DNA of 17,204 bases from Scybalousia_A sp964542225 (GTDB lineage Bacteria; Bacteroidota; Bacteroidia; Bacteroidales; P3), in assembly GCA_964542225.1 (NCBI GenBank), contig CAZITO010000044.1, forward strand, positions 1 through 17,204. Reading direction: 5' to 3'. The notes under the pieces were generated by a model. It searched no databases. It was not told the DNA's origin and was given only the letters and a program-made list of their open reading frames with translations. The number at the start of each line of letters is the position of its first letter. Position 1 is the first letter of the stretch. This document shows positions 1-7,498 of the stretch, piece after piece. The translations under genes and the position numbers were made by a program.

Positions 1-12
1 CGATTCATTTCG

Positions 13-54
13 ACGAATCGGCGTTTCGATAAAATAAAACGCCGATTCGTTTTT
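13..54 (+). terminator. Strong hairpin with T-run, likely intrinsic terminator of a gene left of the window
   Basis: A perfect 14-bp inverted repeat (arms 13-26 and 37-50, loop 27-36) is followed by TTTTT at 50-54, the form of a rho-independent terminator reading rightward. The gene it would end lies outside the window. Bases 1-6 (CGATTC) can also pair with 15-20 (GAATCG), so a second, mutually exclusive hairpin is possible. Confidence 0.75.
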
Positions 55-118
55 GCTGATTATCAAGTAGTTACAAGGATGAAAATTAAGGATTTTGTGA
101 TAAGGGTATTTCTCTATG

Positions 119-150
119 CAAAGTTACGAAGATTCTACGACCTGACCAAA
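119..150 (-). promoter_or_regulatory. Possible leftward Bacteroidetes-type promoter
   Basis: On the minus strand TTTG (150-147) is followed after 20 bases by TAACTTTG (126-119). This matches the Bacteroides primary sigma pattern TTTG-N19-22-TAnnTTTG in both boxes and spacing. It would drive transcription leftward off the window, through the 13-50 hairpin. No gene start on that strand is visible here, so the target is unknown. Confidence 0.35.
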
Positions 151-195
151 CTCGTGCAAAAATTTATTTTGTAACTTATTGATTTTCAGTAAACG

Positions 196-226
196 CACCT
201 GCAGGGTGTTTTATAAGGGCAGAGCC
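196..226. repeat. Dispersed palindromic intergenic repeat, copy 1
   Basis: A short imperfect palindrome (CACCTGCAGGGTG, 196-208) is followed by TTTTATAAG and a second small palindrome GGC-AGA-GCC. The same order (palindrome, TTTTATAAG-like linker, second mini-palindrome) recurs at 12480 and 17135, all outside genes. Confidence 0.5.
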
Positions 227-263
227 ATGATATTTTTTGATAGATTATAATGGGGTGTAATAA

Positions 264-305
264 GTTTTGATAAGTTAGCATATGACAAAGCCGTTATAAA
301 AACGG
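264..305. repeat. Intergenic repeat remnants shared with the right end of the window
   Basis: The 14-mer GTTTTGATAAGTTA (264-277) occurs in inverse orientation at 17175-17188, and CAAAGCCGTTA (286-296) occurs directly at 17160-17170. CCGTT-ATAAA-AACGG (291-305) makes a small hairpin. These look like parts of the same repeat family in a different arrangement. No protein is encoded here. Confidence 0.45.
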
Positions 306-345
306 ACTATGTACGCAAGTTATAAGTTTATAAAAAAATGTGAAA

Positions 346-377
346 TTTATGTTTTTCAAAAAAAATGATTATCTTTG
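346..377 (+). promoter_or_regulatory. Promoter of the universal stress protein gene
   Basis: TATCTTTG at 370-377 is a good TAnnTTTG -7 box. A partial -33 box (TTTA, 346-349) lies 20 bases upstream. Transcription would start near 383, leaving a leader of roughly 37 bases before the ATG at 420. The box covers the in-frame TTG at 375, which argues against that codon as the translation start. Confidence 0.65.
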
Positions 378-419
378 CACAAAACAAATTGTATTCTAAC
401 TATAAAAACATATACGATT

Positions 420-1247
420 ATGAGCAAAGAGATTTTGGTTTGTATAGACTTTTCAAATGCTTCCATAGTGGCGTTGAGATTGGCGGTGGATATTGCAAAC
501 AGGACAAATTCAAATATAAAAATGATTTGGGTTGAGACCATAGAAAAAGACCGCGATGAGGCGGAAAATATATTAAAAGATTTTTGTACCTCTTTTGGAA
601 AGGCATTAAAACAGACTACTATTTCATACGAAATAACAAAAGGCAAAAGGGTTCATTCTGTTTTGGTAAAATACATAAATCAAACAAAACCTTATCTCGT
701 TGTTTTGGGTACCAATGGCAACAGCGGTTATGATGAAAGGTTCGCCGGTGCCAATACATTTAAGACCATCAATGACTCTTCTGTGCCTGTGTTCAGCGTA
801 AGAGAGAATTTTGATTTCAGCAAGCCTTTGGAAAATATTATTTTGCCGATAGACTCCACCGAAGAGACAAGACAAAAAGTGCCTTGGACTGTGGATTTTG
901 CAAGAATGTTTCCCGGTGCAACAATCAGAATACTCGGCTTGCTTTCACATAAAAACAACAAGCCTTTAACAGACTTGGTGTATAAGTATGTGGAAAACGT
1001 GGGGGAATTCCTAAAAAAAAGAGGTTTGAAATTTACCACCGAAATGAGAGAGTCTGACAATGTTACGCTTACCACTTTGGATTATGCAAAGGAGGTTAAT
1101 GCGGATATGATTGTTATTATGACCGAGCAAGAAAAAACATTGTCCAATCTTTTCTTTCTCGGACCATACGCTCAACAAATGATAAATCTGTCCCCTTATC
1201 CTGTATTGACAATATCGCCAAGACTTACAGGTGCATACAGTATGTAA
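420..1247 (+). CDS. Tandem universal stress protein (UspA superfamily, two domains)
   Basis: This 275-residue cytoplasmic protein has two consecutive Usp folds (about residues 1-130 and 136-275). Each starts with a hydrophobic strand ending in Asp (ILVCID; NIILPID). Domain 1 keeps the nucleotide-binding spacing G-x2-G-x9-G (Gly97, Gly100, Gly110), though Ala follows where Ser or Thr is usual. Domain 2 has lost these glycines in the matching segment (TEQEKTLSN). ATP binding by domain 1 only is inferred. Family members help cells survive starvation and stress, but no specific role can be read here. The ATG at 420 is preferred because the in-frame TTG at 375 lies inside the promoter and would add 15 residues that do not belong to the fold. 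The next gene starts 14 bases after the stop, so the two are probably cotranscribed. Confidence 0.88.
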   Translation: MSKEILVCIDFSNASIVALRLAVDIANRTNSNIKMIWVETIEKDRDEAENILKDFCTSFGKALKQTTISYEITKGKRVHSVLVKYINQTKPYLVVLGTNGNSGYDERFAGANTFKTINDSSVPVFSVRENFDFSKPLENIILPIDSTEETRQKVPWTVDFARMFPGATIRILGLLSHKNNKPLTDLVYKYVENVGEFLKKRGLKFTTEMRESDNVTLTTLDYAKEVNADMIVIMTEQEKTLSNLFFLGPYAQQMINLSPYPVLTISPRLTGAYSM

Positions 1248-1261
1248 ACACAAATTTTAAT

Positions 1262-1732
1262 ATGCAGTATGTACGTTATATATTAGTGAGTTTTGTGCTT
1301 ATTGTTTCGTATATGGGTAACTTGTCTGCACAGGTGGAGGTTGTGGCAGATGGAAGGTTGCAAACTATTTTGGAACAACACATTCTTTACAATTCCATGT
1401 CCAAAACTTTTGCAGGTTATAGAATCAAAGTTGCCAAATTTACGGGAGATGATGCAAAGGAAAAATCTTTTGAATTAAAACAACAACTTTTGGAAATATT
1501 TCCTTCACAGAGAGTGTATGTTGTTTTTGATGAACCTTTTTTCAATGTTAAAATGGGAGATTTTCTTACGCGATTGGATGCTTTTGCTTTGCTCAAACAA
1601 ATCAAACCTCAAATTCCTACGGCAGTTATTATTCAAGACTATGTCAACGCTCCCGTTGTGAGCGAAGAAGACTTGCAAGCGCCAGAATATTTTGAGGAAG
1701 ATTTGGAATCAGATAACGATTCTTTTGATTGA
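1262..1732 (+). CDS. Exported SPOR-domain protein
   Basis: A signal peptide (hydrophobic residues 7-20, likely cleavage after LSA at 23) leads to a 156-residue periplasmic protein. Residues 50-126 match the SPOR fold: an opening GYRIKVAKF strand, a helix, FPSQRVYVVFDEPFFNVKMG and DFLTRLDAFALLKQI, closing on a TAVIIQD strand. SPOR domains bind glycan strands lacking stem peptides, often at the division site. Binding of denuded peptidoglycan is inferred here. The last 25 residues are strongly acidic and probably disordered. There are no membrane segments after the signal peptide and no lipobox. It sits 14 bases after the stress-protein gene and 48 before the dipeptidase gene, suggesting one transcript. 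Confidence 0.78.
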   Translation: MQYVRYILVSFVLIVSYMGNLSAQVEVVADGRLQTILEQHILYNSMSKTFAGYRIKVAKFTGDDAKEKSFELKQQLLEIFPSQRVYVVFDEPFFNVKMGDFLTRLDAFALLKQIKPQIPTAVIIQDYVNAPVVSEEDLQAPEYFEEDLESDNDSFD

Positions 1733-1780
1733 TAATTACATAAAATTTATATAGAAAAAAATAATAAAACAATAAACATC

Positions 1781-3151
1781 ATGGAAATAAAGAATTATAT
1801 CAAGGAAAATAAAGACAGATTTTTGGAGGAGTTGTTTTCTCTTATCAGAATACCATCCATATCTTCACAGACCGAACATAAAGAAGATATGGTAAAATGT
1901 GCTGAACGTTGGAAAGAATTGCTTTTGTTGGCAGGAGTGGACAAAGCAGAGGTTATGCCTACAGAAACCAACCCGGTTGTTTATGGAGAAAAGTTTTTAA
2001 GCAAAGACTACCCTACTGTTTTGGTCTATGGACACTATGATGTTATGCCAGTAGACCCCATAGATGAGTGGAAAACAGAGCCTTTCGAACCGGTGATAAA
2101 AGACGATATTATATGGGCAAGAGGAGCAGATGATGACAAAGGTCAATCGTTCATGCAAGCCAAAGCCTTTGAGTATATGGTAAAAAGCGGAAAATTAAAA
2201 TGTAATGTAAAATTCATGCTTGAAGGCGAGGAGGAAATCGGCTCAGGTGCTCTGTATGGTTTTTGCGAAAAAAACAAAGAATTGCTTAAAGCCGATGTTA
2301 TTCTTGTCAGCGATACCTCAATGATAAATAAGGATACTCCTTCCATTACGGCAGGTCTTAGGGGCTTGGGATATATAGAAGTAAAAGTTACGGGACCAAA
2401 GGCTGATTTGCATTCGGGTATTTACGGAGGTGCGGTGGCAAACCCTATCAATATTCTTTGCAAAATAATTTCCCAACTGCAAGACGAAAACAATCGTTGC
2501 ACGGTGCCAGATTTTTACAAAGAGGTTATAGAACTTTCCAATGAGGAAAGAGAGCTTATGGCAAGAGCACCTTTTGATGAAAAATCCTATTTGGAAATTA
2601 CCGGCTCTCCTTCTCTGCACGGAGAAAAGGGTTATTCAACCATAGAACGCACGGGAATACGTCCTTCTTTTGATGTTTGCGGTATTTGGGGAGGATATAC
2701 GGGAGAAGGTGCAAAAACCATAATACCATCCACTGCTCATGCAAAAATATCCTTCCGTTTGGTACCCGACCAAGATTTTAATGTAATAACCGAAAGAGTA
2801 AAAAAACACATAGAAAGCATTGCTCCAAAATGTGTTAAAGTAGAGGTAACACCTCTGCACGGAGGTTACGCATACGTTTCACCTTTGGACTTGCCGGCTT
2901 ACAAAGCAGCAGAAAAAGCAATGCAAAAAACCTATGGCAAACAACCTATACCTACTCGTTCGGGTGGAAGTATTCCTATTGTGGCAGGATTTGAGAGAAT
3001 TTTGGGAATAAAGTCTATTCTTATGGGCTTTGGATTGGGAAGCGATGCCATACATTCCCCAAATGAAAACTATCCTTTGCAACAATTCTTTAACGGAATA
3101 GAGTCCATTACTTATTTTTATGAAGAATTTGCGAAAATAATGAACAAATAA
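1781..3151 (+). CDS. M20 family metallo-dipeptidase (carnosinase/CNDP-like)
   Basis: This 456-residue peptidase has the full dinuclear metal site of the M20 family: His85 and Asp87 in GHYDV, bridging Asp118 in ADDDKG, catalytic Glu151 and metal ligand Glu152 in EGEEEIGSG, Asp178 in LVSDTS, and His425 in GSDAIHSP. The lid or dimerisation domain lies near residues 190-350, starting around GLRGLGYIEVKV, with LHSGIYGG and the substrate-loop region SFDVCGIWGGYTGEG. The protein has no signal peptide, so it should act in the cytoplasm, cleaving di- or short peptides to amino acids. The length is normal for the subgroup. Exact substrate (Xaa-His, beta-Ala-His or general dipeptides) cannot be told. 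It precedes an amino acid aminotransferase by 49 bases, consistent with peptide catabolism. The leader before the ATG is A-rich with no Shine-Dalgarno sequence. Confidence 0.9.
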   Translation: MEIKNYIKENKDRFLEELFSLIRIPSISSQTEHKEDMVKCAERWKELLLLAGVDKAEVMPTETNPVVYGEKFLSKDYPTVLVYGHYDVMPVDPIDEWKTEPFEPVIKDDIIWARGADDDKGQSFMQAKAFEYMVKSGKLKCNVKFMLEGEEEIGSGALYGFCEKNKELLKADVILVSDTSMINKDTPSITAGLRGLGYIEVKVTGPKADLHSGIYGGAVANPINILCKIISQLQDENNRCTVPDFYKEVIELSNEERELMARAPFDEKSYLEITGSPSLHGEKGYSTIERTGIRPSFDVCGIWGGYTGEGAKTIIPSTAHAKISFRLVPDQDFNVITERVKKHIESIAPKCVKVEVTPLHGGYAYVSPLDLPAYKAAEKAMQKTYGKQPIPTRSGGSIPIVAGFERILGIKSILMGFGLGSDAIHSPNENYPLQQFFNGIESITYFYEEFAKIMNK

Positions 3152-3200
3152 TAATATAGGGTTTTACCCATGTTTAATAATCTTTTAAAAAAAATAAATT

Positions 3201-4400
3201 ATGAGTAATCTTTTATCGGACAGAATCAACAGACTGTCTCCTTCTGCAACTTTGGCAATGAGCCAAAGAAGTTCGGAACTTAAGGCACAAGGCATTGATA
3301 TTATAAATATGAGTGTCGGAGAGCCTGATTTTAACACGCCTGACCATATCAAACAGGCGGCAAAAAAAGCCATAGACGACAATTATACTCGTTATTCTCC
3401 CGTTCCGGGCTATGCAGAATTAAAAAAAGCCATAGTAAACAAACTTCAACGTGAAAACAATCTTGATTACACTCCTGAACAAATACTTGTTTCCAATGGA
3501 GCAAAACAAAGTGTTTGCAATACTATTATGGCAATGATTTCCAAAGGCGATGAGGTAATAATTCCTGCTCCTTATTGGGTATCTTATCCTCAGATGGTGC
3601 TTATGGCAGACGGCACACCCGTTTTTGTTGAGGCTAAAATAGACCAAGATTTCAAAATAACGGGCAAACAATTGGAAGAAACCATAACCGAAAAAACAAA
3701 ACTTCTAATTCTTTGCTCTCCTTCCAACCCTACGGGTGCGGTTTATACCAAAGAGGAAATGGAGTCTTTGGCACAAGTTCTAAGAAAACACCCTCAGGTT
3801 TATGTGATTTGCGATGAGATATACGAGCATCTGAATTATACAAACACTCCTCACGTTTCTTTGGCAAGTTGCAAAGATATGAAAGAGCGTTGTATCATAA
3901 TAAACGGTGTCAGCAAGGCTTACGCCATGACCGGATGGCGTATAGGTTTCATTGCCGCACCTATAGAAATAGTAAAGGCTTGTAACAAATTGCAAGGACA
4001 ATACACAAGTGGTCCATGTTCCATTTCTCAAAAAGCGGCTGAGGCGGCTTATAATCTTCCTCAAGATTGCGTAGAACAAATGCGCAAAGCCTTTGAAAGA
4101 AGAAAAGATTTGATAGTTTCTTTGGCAAAAGAAATCAAAGGTTTTGAAGTAAATGAGCCACACGGTGCCTTTTATCTATTCCCTAAGTGTTCTCATTTCT
4201 TTGGCAAATCTTTTGGTGATAGAAAAATAAACAACTCCACCGACTTTGCAATGTATCTTTTGGAAGAAGGACACGTTGCTACTGTGGGAGGAGATGCTTT
4301 TGGCTCGCCTGAGTGTTTCCGTATGTCTTATGCCACTTCTGACGAAAACATAAAAGAGGCAATGCGTAGAATAAAAGCCTGCGTTGAGAAATTGAAATAA
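3201..4400 (+). CDS. Pyridoxal-phosphate aspartate aminotransferase (class I, type Ib)
   Basis: This 399-residue cytoplasmic enzyme should transfer the amino group between aspartate and 2-oxoglutarate using PLP. Visible landmarks are SVGEPDF near residue 38, SNGAKQS at 98-104, SPSNPTG with Asn176, CDEIYEH with Asp205 and Tyr208, the Schiff-base Lys239 in NGVSKAYAMTGWRIGF, the phosphate-contacting Arg247, and the substrate carboxylate-binding Arg374 in FRMSYATS. This pattern fits the AspC/AspB type Ib group rather than histidinol-phosphate or branched-chain enzymes. Some members also act on prephenate or aromatic amino acids, so substrate range stays open. The ATG at 3201 follows an A-rich leader. 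The gene is last in a same-strand run and a hairpin follows its stop. Confidence 0.9.
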   Translation: MSNLLSDRINRLSPSATLAMSQRSSELKAQGIDIINMSVGEPDFNTPDHIKQAAKKAIDDNYTRYSPVPGYAELKKAIVNKLQRENNLDYTPEQILVSNGAKQSVCNTIMAMISKGDEVIIPAPYWVSYPQMVLMADGTPVFVEAKIDQDFKITGKQLEETITEKTKLLILCSPSNPTGAVYTKEEMESLAQVLRKHPQVYVICDEIYEHLNYTNTPHVSLASCKDMKERCIIINGVSKAYAMTGWRIGFIAAPIEIVKACNKLQGQYTSGPCSISQKAAEAAYNLPQDCVEQMRKAFERRKDLIVSLAKEIKGFEVNEPHGAFYLFPKCSHFFGKSFGDRKINNSTDFAMYLLEEGHVATVGGDAFGSPECFRMSYATSDENIKEAMRRIKACVEKLK

Positions 4401-4426
4401 AAAAAGTGTAATAAAGAATTTTATTT

Positions 4427-4460
4427 ATGGACGGAAAAGGTTTATTCTTTTTCCGTCCAT
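4427..4460 (+). terminator. Hairpin after the aminotransferase gene
   Basis: A perfect 12-bp inverted repeat (4427-4438 and 4449-4460, core GGACGGAAAA/TTTTCCGTCC) lies 27 bases after the stop and extends by a G-T and a G-C pair into the loop. The 3' T-run is weak, so it may be a poor terminator or a stabilising 3' end. It is the only strong structure between aspartate aminotransferase and guaA. The rest of 4461-4610 shows nothing recognisable. Confidence 0.6.
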
Positions 4461-4615
4461 TGTTGCAAAATAGCCTTTAACTTAACTCTTTTACATTAAA
4501 GTAAAAACAATAGTTCAAAAACTTAATCAAAAATCATTCTTTTTTTAATGAAAACATAGGAAAAACCCAATTTCTTATGCAGAGTCGGCTTTTAAGCAAT
4601 AAAGTGTCATAGTAT

Positions 4616-4647
4616 TTTTTAAGAGTCAAAAAAAAAATGTAATTTTG
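4616..4647 (+). promoter_or_regulatory. guaA promoter
   Basis: TAATTTTG (4640-4647) fits the TAnnTTTG -7 box. A weak T-rich -33 region lies near 4616. The predicted start of transcription is near 4653. That is only about 9 bases before the in-frame ATG at 4662 and about 48 bases before the ATG at 4701. No purine riboswitch-like fold was recognised in the short leader. Confidence 0.55.
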
Positions 4648-4700
4648 CAAGCAGTTATTATATGGATAAAAAAGTAAAAACACCTTTATATAGACACAAA

Positions 4701-6230
4701 ATGCAAACAATACTTATAATAGATAACGGGAGTCAATACACCCAACTAATAGCCCGCAAGATAAGAGAGGCAAACGTTTATTGTGAAATACACCCTTACA
4801 ATAAAATACCGCAAATAAACTCCGATATAAAGGGAGTAATTATTTCTGGCAGTCCTTATTCTGTAACCGACCCTAACGCTCCTCAAATAGATTTGGAAAT
4901 GTTCAGAGGGAAAATGCCTGTTTTGGGTATTTGCTACGGGGCACAATATATGGTACATTGTGCCAAAGGAGTTGTAGAAAAAAGCAAACTGAGAGAATAT
5001 GGCAGAGCAAACCTTTGTTTTGTAGACAACGATTGCGTGCTTATGCAGGGAGTAAAACAAAATTCTCAAGTATGGATGTCTCACGGGGATACTATTTTGC
5101 AACTGCCAAAAGATTTTCAAGTTATTTGCTCCACTCAAAACGTAAAAAACGCAGGTTATAAAGTAATAGGAGAAGAAACATACGCTTTGCAATTTCACCC
5201 TGAAGTATATCATTCTGAGGACGGGTTTGTCTTATTGCAAAATTTTGTCGCAAAAATATGTGGTTGCGATTGTTCTTGGACACCGAAAAACTTTGTTAAA
5301 AGCACAATAGAAAATTTGAGAAAACAACTTGGAAATGACAAAGTTGTGCTTGGCTTAAGCGGTGGTGTGGATTCTTCTGTGGCAGCCGTGCTTTTGCACA
5401 GAGCAATAGGCGACAACCTGCATTGTATTTTTGTAAACAATGGTCTTTTGAGAAAAAATGAATTTACCTCTGTACTTGAGTCCTATAAGGATATGGGGCT
5501 TAATGTAAAAGGAGTTGATGCAAGTGAGGACTTTTACTCTGTTCTCAAAGGGGTTACCGACCCTGAAAAAAAACGTAAAGTAATAGGAGCAAAATTTATA
5601 GATATTTTTGACAACGAGGCCAATAAAATAAAAGATGTAAAATGGTTGGCACAAGGTACAATTTATCCTGATGTGATAGAAAGCAGTAGTACAACCAAAG
5701 GACCATCACAAACCATCAAAACCCATCACAATGTGGGAGGTTTGCCCGAATATATGAAATTGAAAATAGTAGAGCCTTTGCGTTCTTTATTCAAAGACGA
5801 GGTAAGAAGAGCCGGAAGAGAGATAGGGCTAAAAGCGGAGTTGTTGGAAAGACATCCTTTCCCGGGACCCGGTTTGGCTATAAGAATACTCGGAGAGGTT
5901 ACTTTGGAAAAGGTAAATATATTGCAAGAAGTGGACAATATATTTATAGAAAACCTAAAAAAAGAGGGACTTTACAATAAGGTATGGCAGGCAGGTGCTG
6001 TTTTGTTGCCAATACAAAGCGTAGGAGTAATGGGCGATGAGCGTACATACGAAAGAGTGGTTGCTCTTAGGGCAGTGGAAAGTGTGGATGGAATGACAGC
6101 CGATTGGTCTCATTTGCCATACGAATTTTTGGCAAAAGTATCCAATGAGATAATCAATAGGGTAAGAGGAGTCAACAGAGTATGCTATGATATAAGTAGC
6201 AAACCGCCCGCAACAATAGAATGGGAATAA
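4701..6230 (+). CDS. guaA: GMP synthase (glutamine-hydrolysing)
   Basis: This enzyme converts XMP to GMP with ATP and glutamine in the cytoplasm, the last step of guanine nucleotide synthesis. The N-terminal class I amidotransferase has the triad Cys78 (GICYGAQY), His166 and Glu168 (FHPEVYH). The ATP pyrophosphatase domain has the P-loop SGGVDSS at 220-226. The C-terminal dimerisation domain ends RAVESVDGMTADW and SKPPATIEWE, the normal family end. With this start the protein is 509 residues, typical for the family. An upstream in-frame ATG at 4662 would add 13 basic residues. Position 4701 is chosen because MQTILIIDNGSQYTQLIAR aligns with the usual family N-terminus. A weak hairpin (ACAGTA/TACTGT, 6232-6248) follows the stop. 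Confidence 0.96.
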   Translation: MQTILIIDNGSQYTQLIARKIREANVYCEIHPYNKIPQINSDIKGVIISGSPYSVTDPNAPQIDLEMFRGKMPVLGICYGAQYMVHCAKGVVEKSKLREYGRANLCFVDNDCVLMQGVKQNSQVWMSHGDTILQLPKDFQVICSTQNVKNAGYKVIGEETYALQFHPEVYHSEDGFVLLQNFVAKICGCDCSWTPKNFVKSTIENLRKQLGNDKVVLGLSGGVDSSVAAVLLHRAIGDNLHCIFVNNGLLRKNEFTSVLESYKDMGLNVKGVDASEDFYSVLKGVTDPEKKRKVIGAKFIDIFDNEANKIKDVKWLAQGTIYPDVIESSSTTKGPSQTIKTHHNVGGLPEYMKLKIVEPLRSLFKDEVRRAGREIGLKAELLERHPFPGPGLAIRILGEVTLEKVNILQEVDNIFIENLKKEGLYNKVWQAGAVLLPIQSVGVMGDERTYERVVALRAVESVDGMTADWSHLPYEFLAKVSNEIINRVRGVNRVCYDISSKPPATIEWE

Positions 6231-6289
6231 TACAGTAATTACTACTGTTTGGAACAAAATTTGAAGCACTACAAAAGTAAATTTAGGAT

Positions 6290-7498
6290 ATGTATGTGTT
6301 AAGTAGAGGTTGGAGGATATTATTGTTATTCTTGTGTTTGTTGTTTTCAAGTAATATCACAGCACAAACAGACAATATCTTTCGTAAGACAAAAAAAGAA
6401 ATAAAAATTGCTATGTTTCTGCCTTTGTTTTACGACAATATAGATGAATTATCTTTTAACCAATACAACATAGCCGAAAAACGCTCAAAACCATACAAGT
6501 GTTTTTCTTATATATCCTTTTATGAAGGGGCTAGAATAGCGTTGGATATTTTGGAAAATAAGGGGTATAAAATAAGTTTGCATGTCTTTGATGTAGGAGA
6601 AAACGACACCTCAAAAACCAAAGAAGCTTTGCAATACGAACAAATGAAAGAAATGAATCTTATTGTTCCTTTGGTCTTTAAGAATTCTTTTGATATGATA
6701 GCCTCTTTTGCACGGCAAAATCATATCCCCGTAGTCAACCCAATGAGTACAAATATGAGTATCTTGGAAAATGAGTGCGTATTTAAGATACAACCCGATG
6801 ATATTTCCAAGGCTCAAACCATTATGAAGTACATACAAGAAAAACATTCTAAAGCCAATGTTATAGTCTTGTATGAAAACAACAAAAACAACGCTTCTTT
6901 GGTAGAATGGTACAAAGGAAATATTTCCTCCTATACCTCCAATTGGACTATTATCAATTACGGAAAAAACGCAGCAAAACTCAAAACCTACCTAAAACCC
7001 GAAAGAAATAACATCATTATAAATTTGATAGAAAAGTCCTCTCTTAATGATAACAAAGTATTTGCCAACACTCTGATAAAAAAACTATCGTCCTTCTCCT
7101 CGTATAGAATAACATTGTTTGCTCCCTTTGATTGGTTGGACTACAACAATGTGGACTATTCTATGATGGAAAATCTTGACTATCATTTTACTCTTACATA
7201 TCTTAACGACTATACAAACCCTAATTTTGTAGACTTTGTCAAAGATTATAGAAAACATTTTAAAACGGAACCCGATAAGTTCTACGCCGCATTGGGCTAC
7301 GATATCATGCTTTATTTTATAACCGCTCTGAATACTAAAGGCAAAGACCTGCAAAACGCTCCCAATATAAAAAATGATGGCCAAATGATTAATCACTATC
7401 ATTTTAAACATGTGAATAATCTACCGGGCTGGCAAAATGAAACAACCACCATCTACAACATACGTAACTACAAAATAAAATCGGAATGGAGTTATTAG
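6290..7498 (+). CDS. Exported periplasmic-binding-protein-fold (type I) protein
   Basis: A signal peptide (hydrophobic residues 10-21, likely cleavage after ITA at 25) precedes a type I periplasmic-binding fold. The fold shows an initial strand KIAMFLPL near 39, the helix SFYEGARIALDIL, the strand ISLHVFDVGEND, the segment NLIVPLVFKNS, and HIPVVNPMSTN followed by VFKIQPDD, the usual lobe order for amino acid-binding relatives. The C-terminal lobe includes FKTEPDKFYAALGYDIMLYF. Bacteroidales relatives often carry LysM repeats before this fold, and none is present in these 402 residues. No ABC permease or ATPase gene is adjacent, so a role as a ligand sensor or scaffold rather than a transporter is possible but inferred. 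The stop overlaps the next start by 13 bases, implying coupled translation. Confidence 0.68.
   Translation: MYVLSRGWRILLLFLCLLFSSNITAQTDNIFRKTKKEIKIAMFLPLFYDNIDELSFNQYNIAEKRSKPYKCFSYISFYEGARIALDILENKGYKISLHVFDVGENDTSKTKEALQYEQMKEMNLIVPLVFKNSFDMIASFARQNHIPVVNPMSTNMSILENECVFKIQPDDISKAQTIMKYIQEKHSKANVIVLYENNKNNASLVEWYKGNISSYTSNWTIINYGKNAAKLKTYLKPERNNIIINLIEKSSLNDNKVFANTLIKKLSSFSSYRITLFAPFDWLDYNNVDYSMMENLDYHFTLTYLNDYTNPNFVDFVKDYRKHFKTEPDKFYAALGYDIMLYFITALNTKGKDLQNAPNIKNDGQMINHYHFKHVNNLPGWQNETTTIYNIRNYKIKSEWSY

Noticed and set aside
3159..3169. GGG-TTTTA-CCC mini-hairpin between the dipeptidase and aminotransferase genes
   Set aside because: A three-pair stem is too short to act as a terminator and lacks a T-run.
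4746..5213. 155-residue open frame on the minus strand inside guaA
   Set aside because: It lies wholly within a well-supported gene, has no family features and no promoter, and its composition is that of an antisense shadow.
6232..6248. Hairpin ACAGTA/TACTGT after guaA as a strong terminator
   Set aside because: The stem has only six A+T-rich pairs with a two-base T tail, so readthrough into the next gene is likely.
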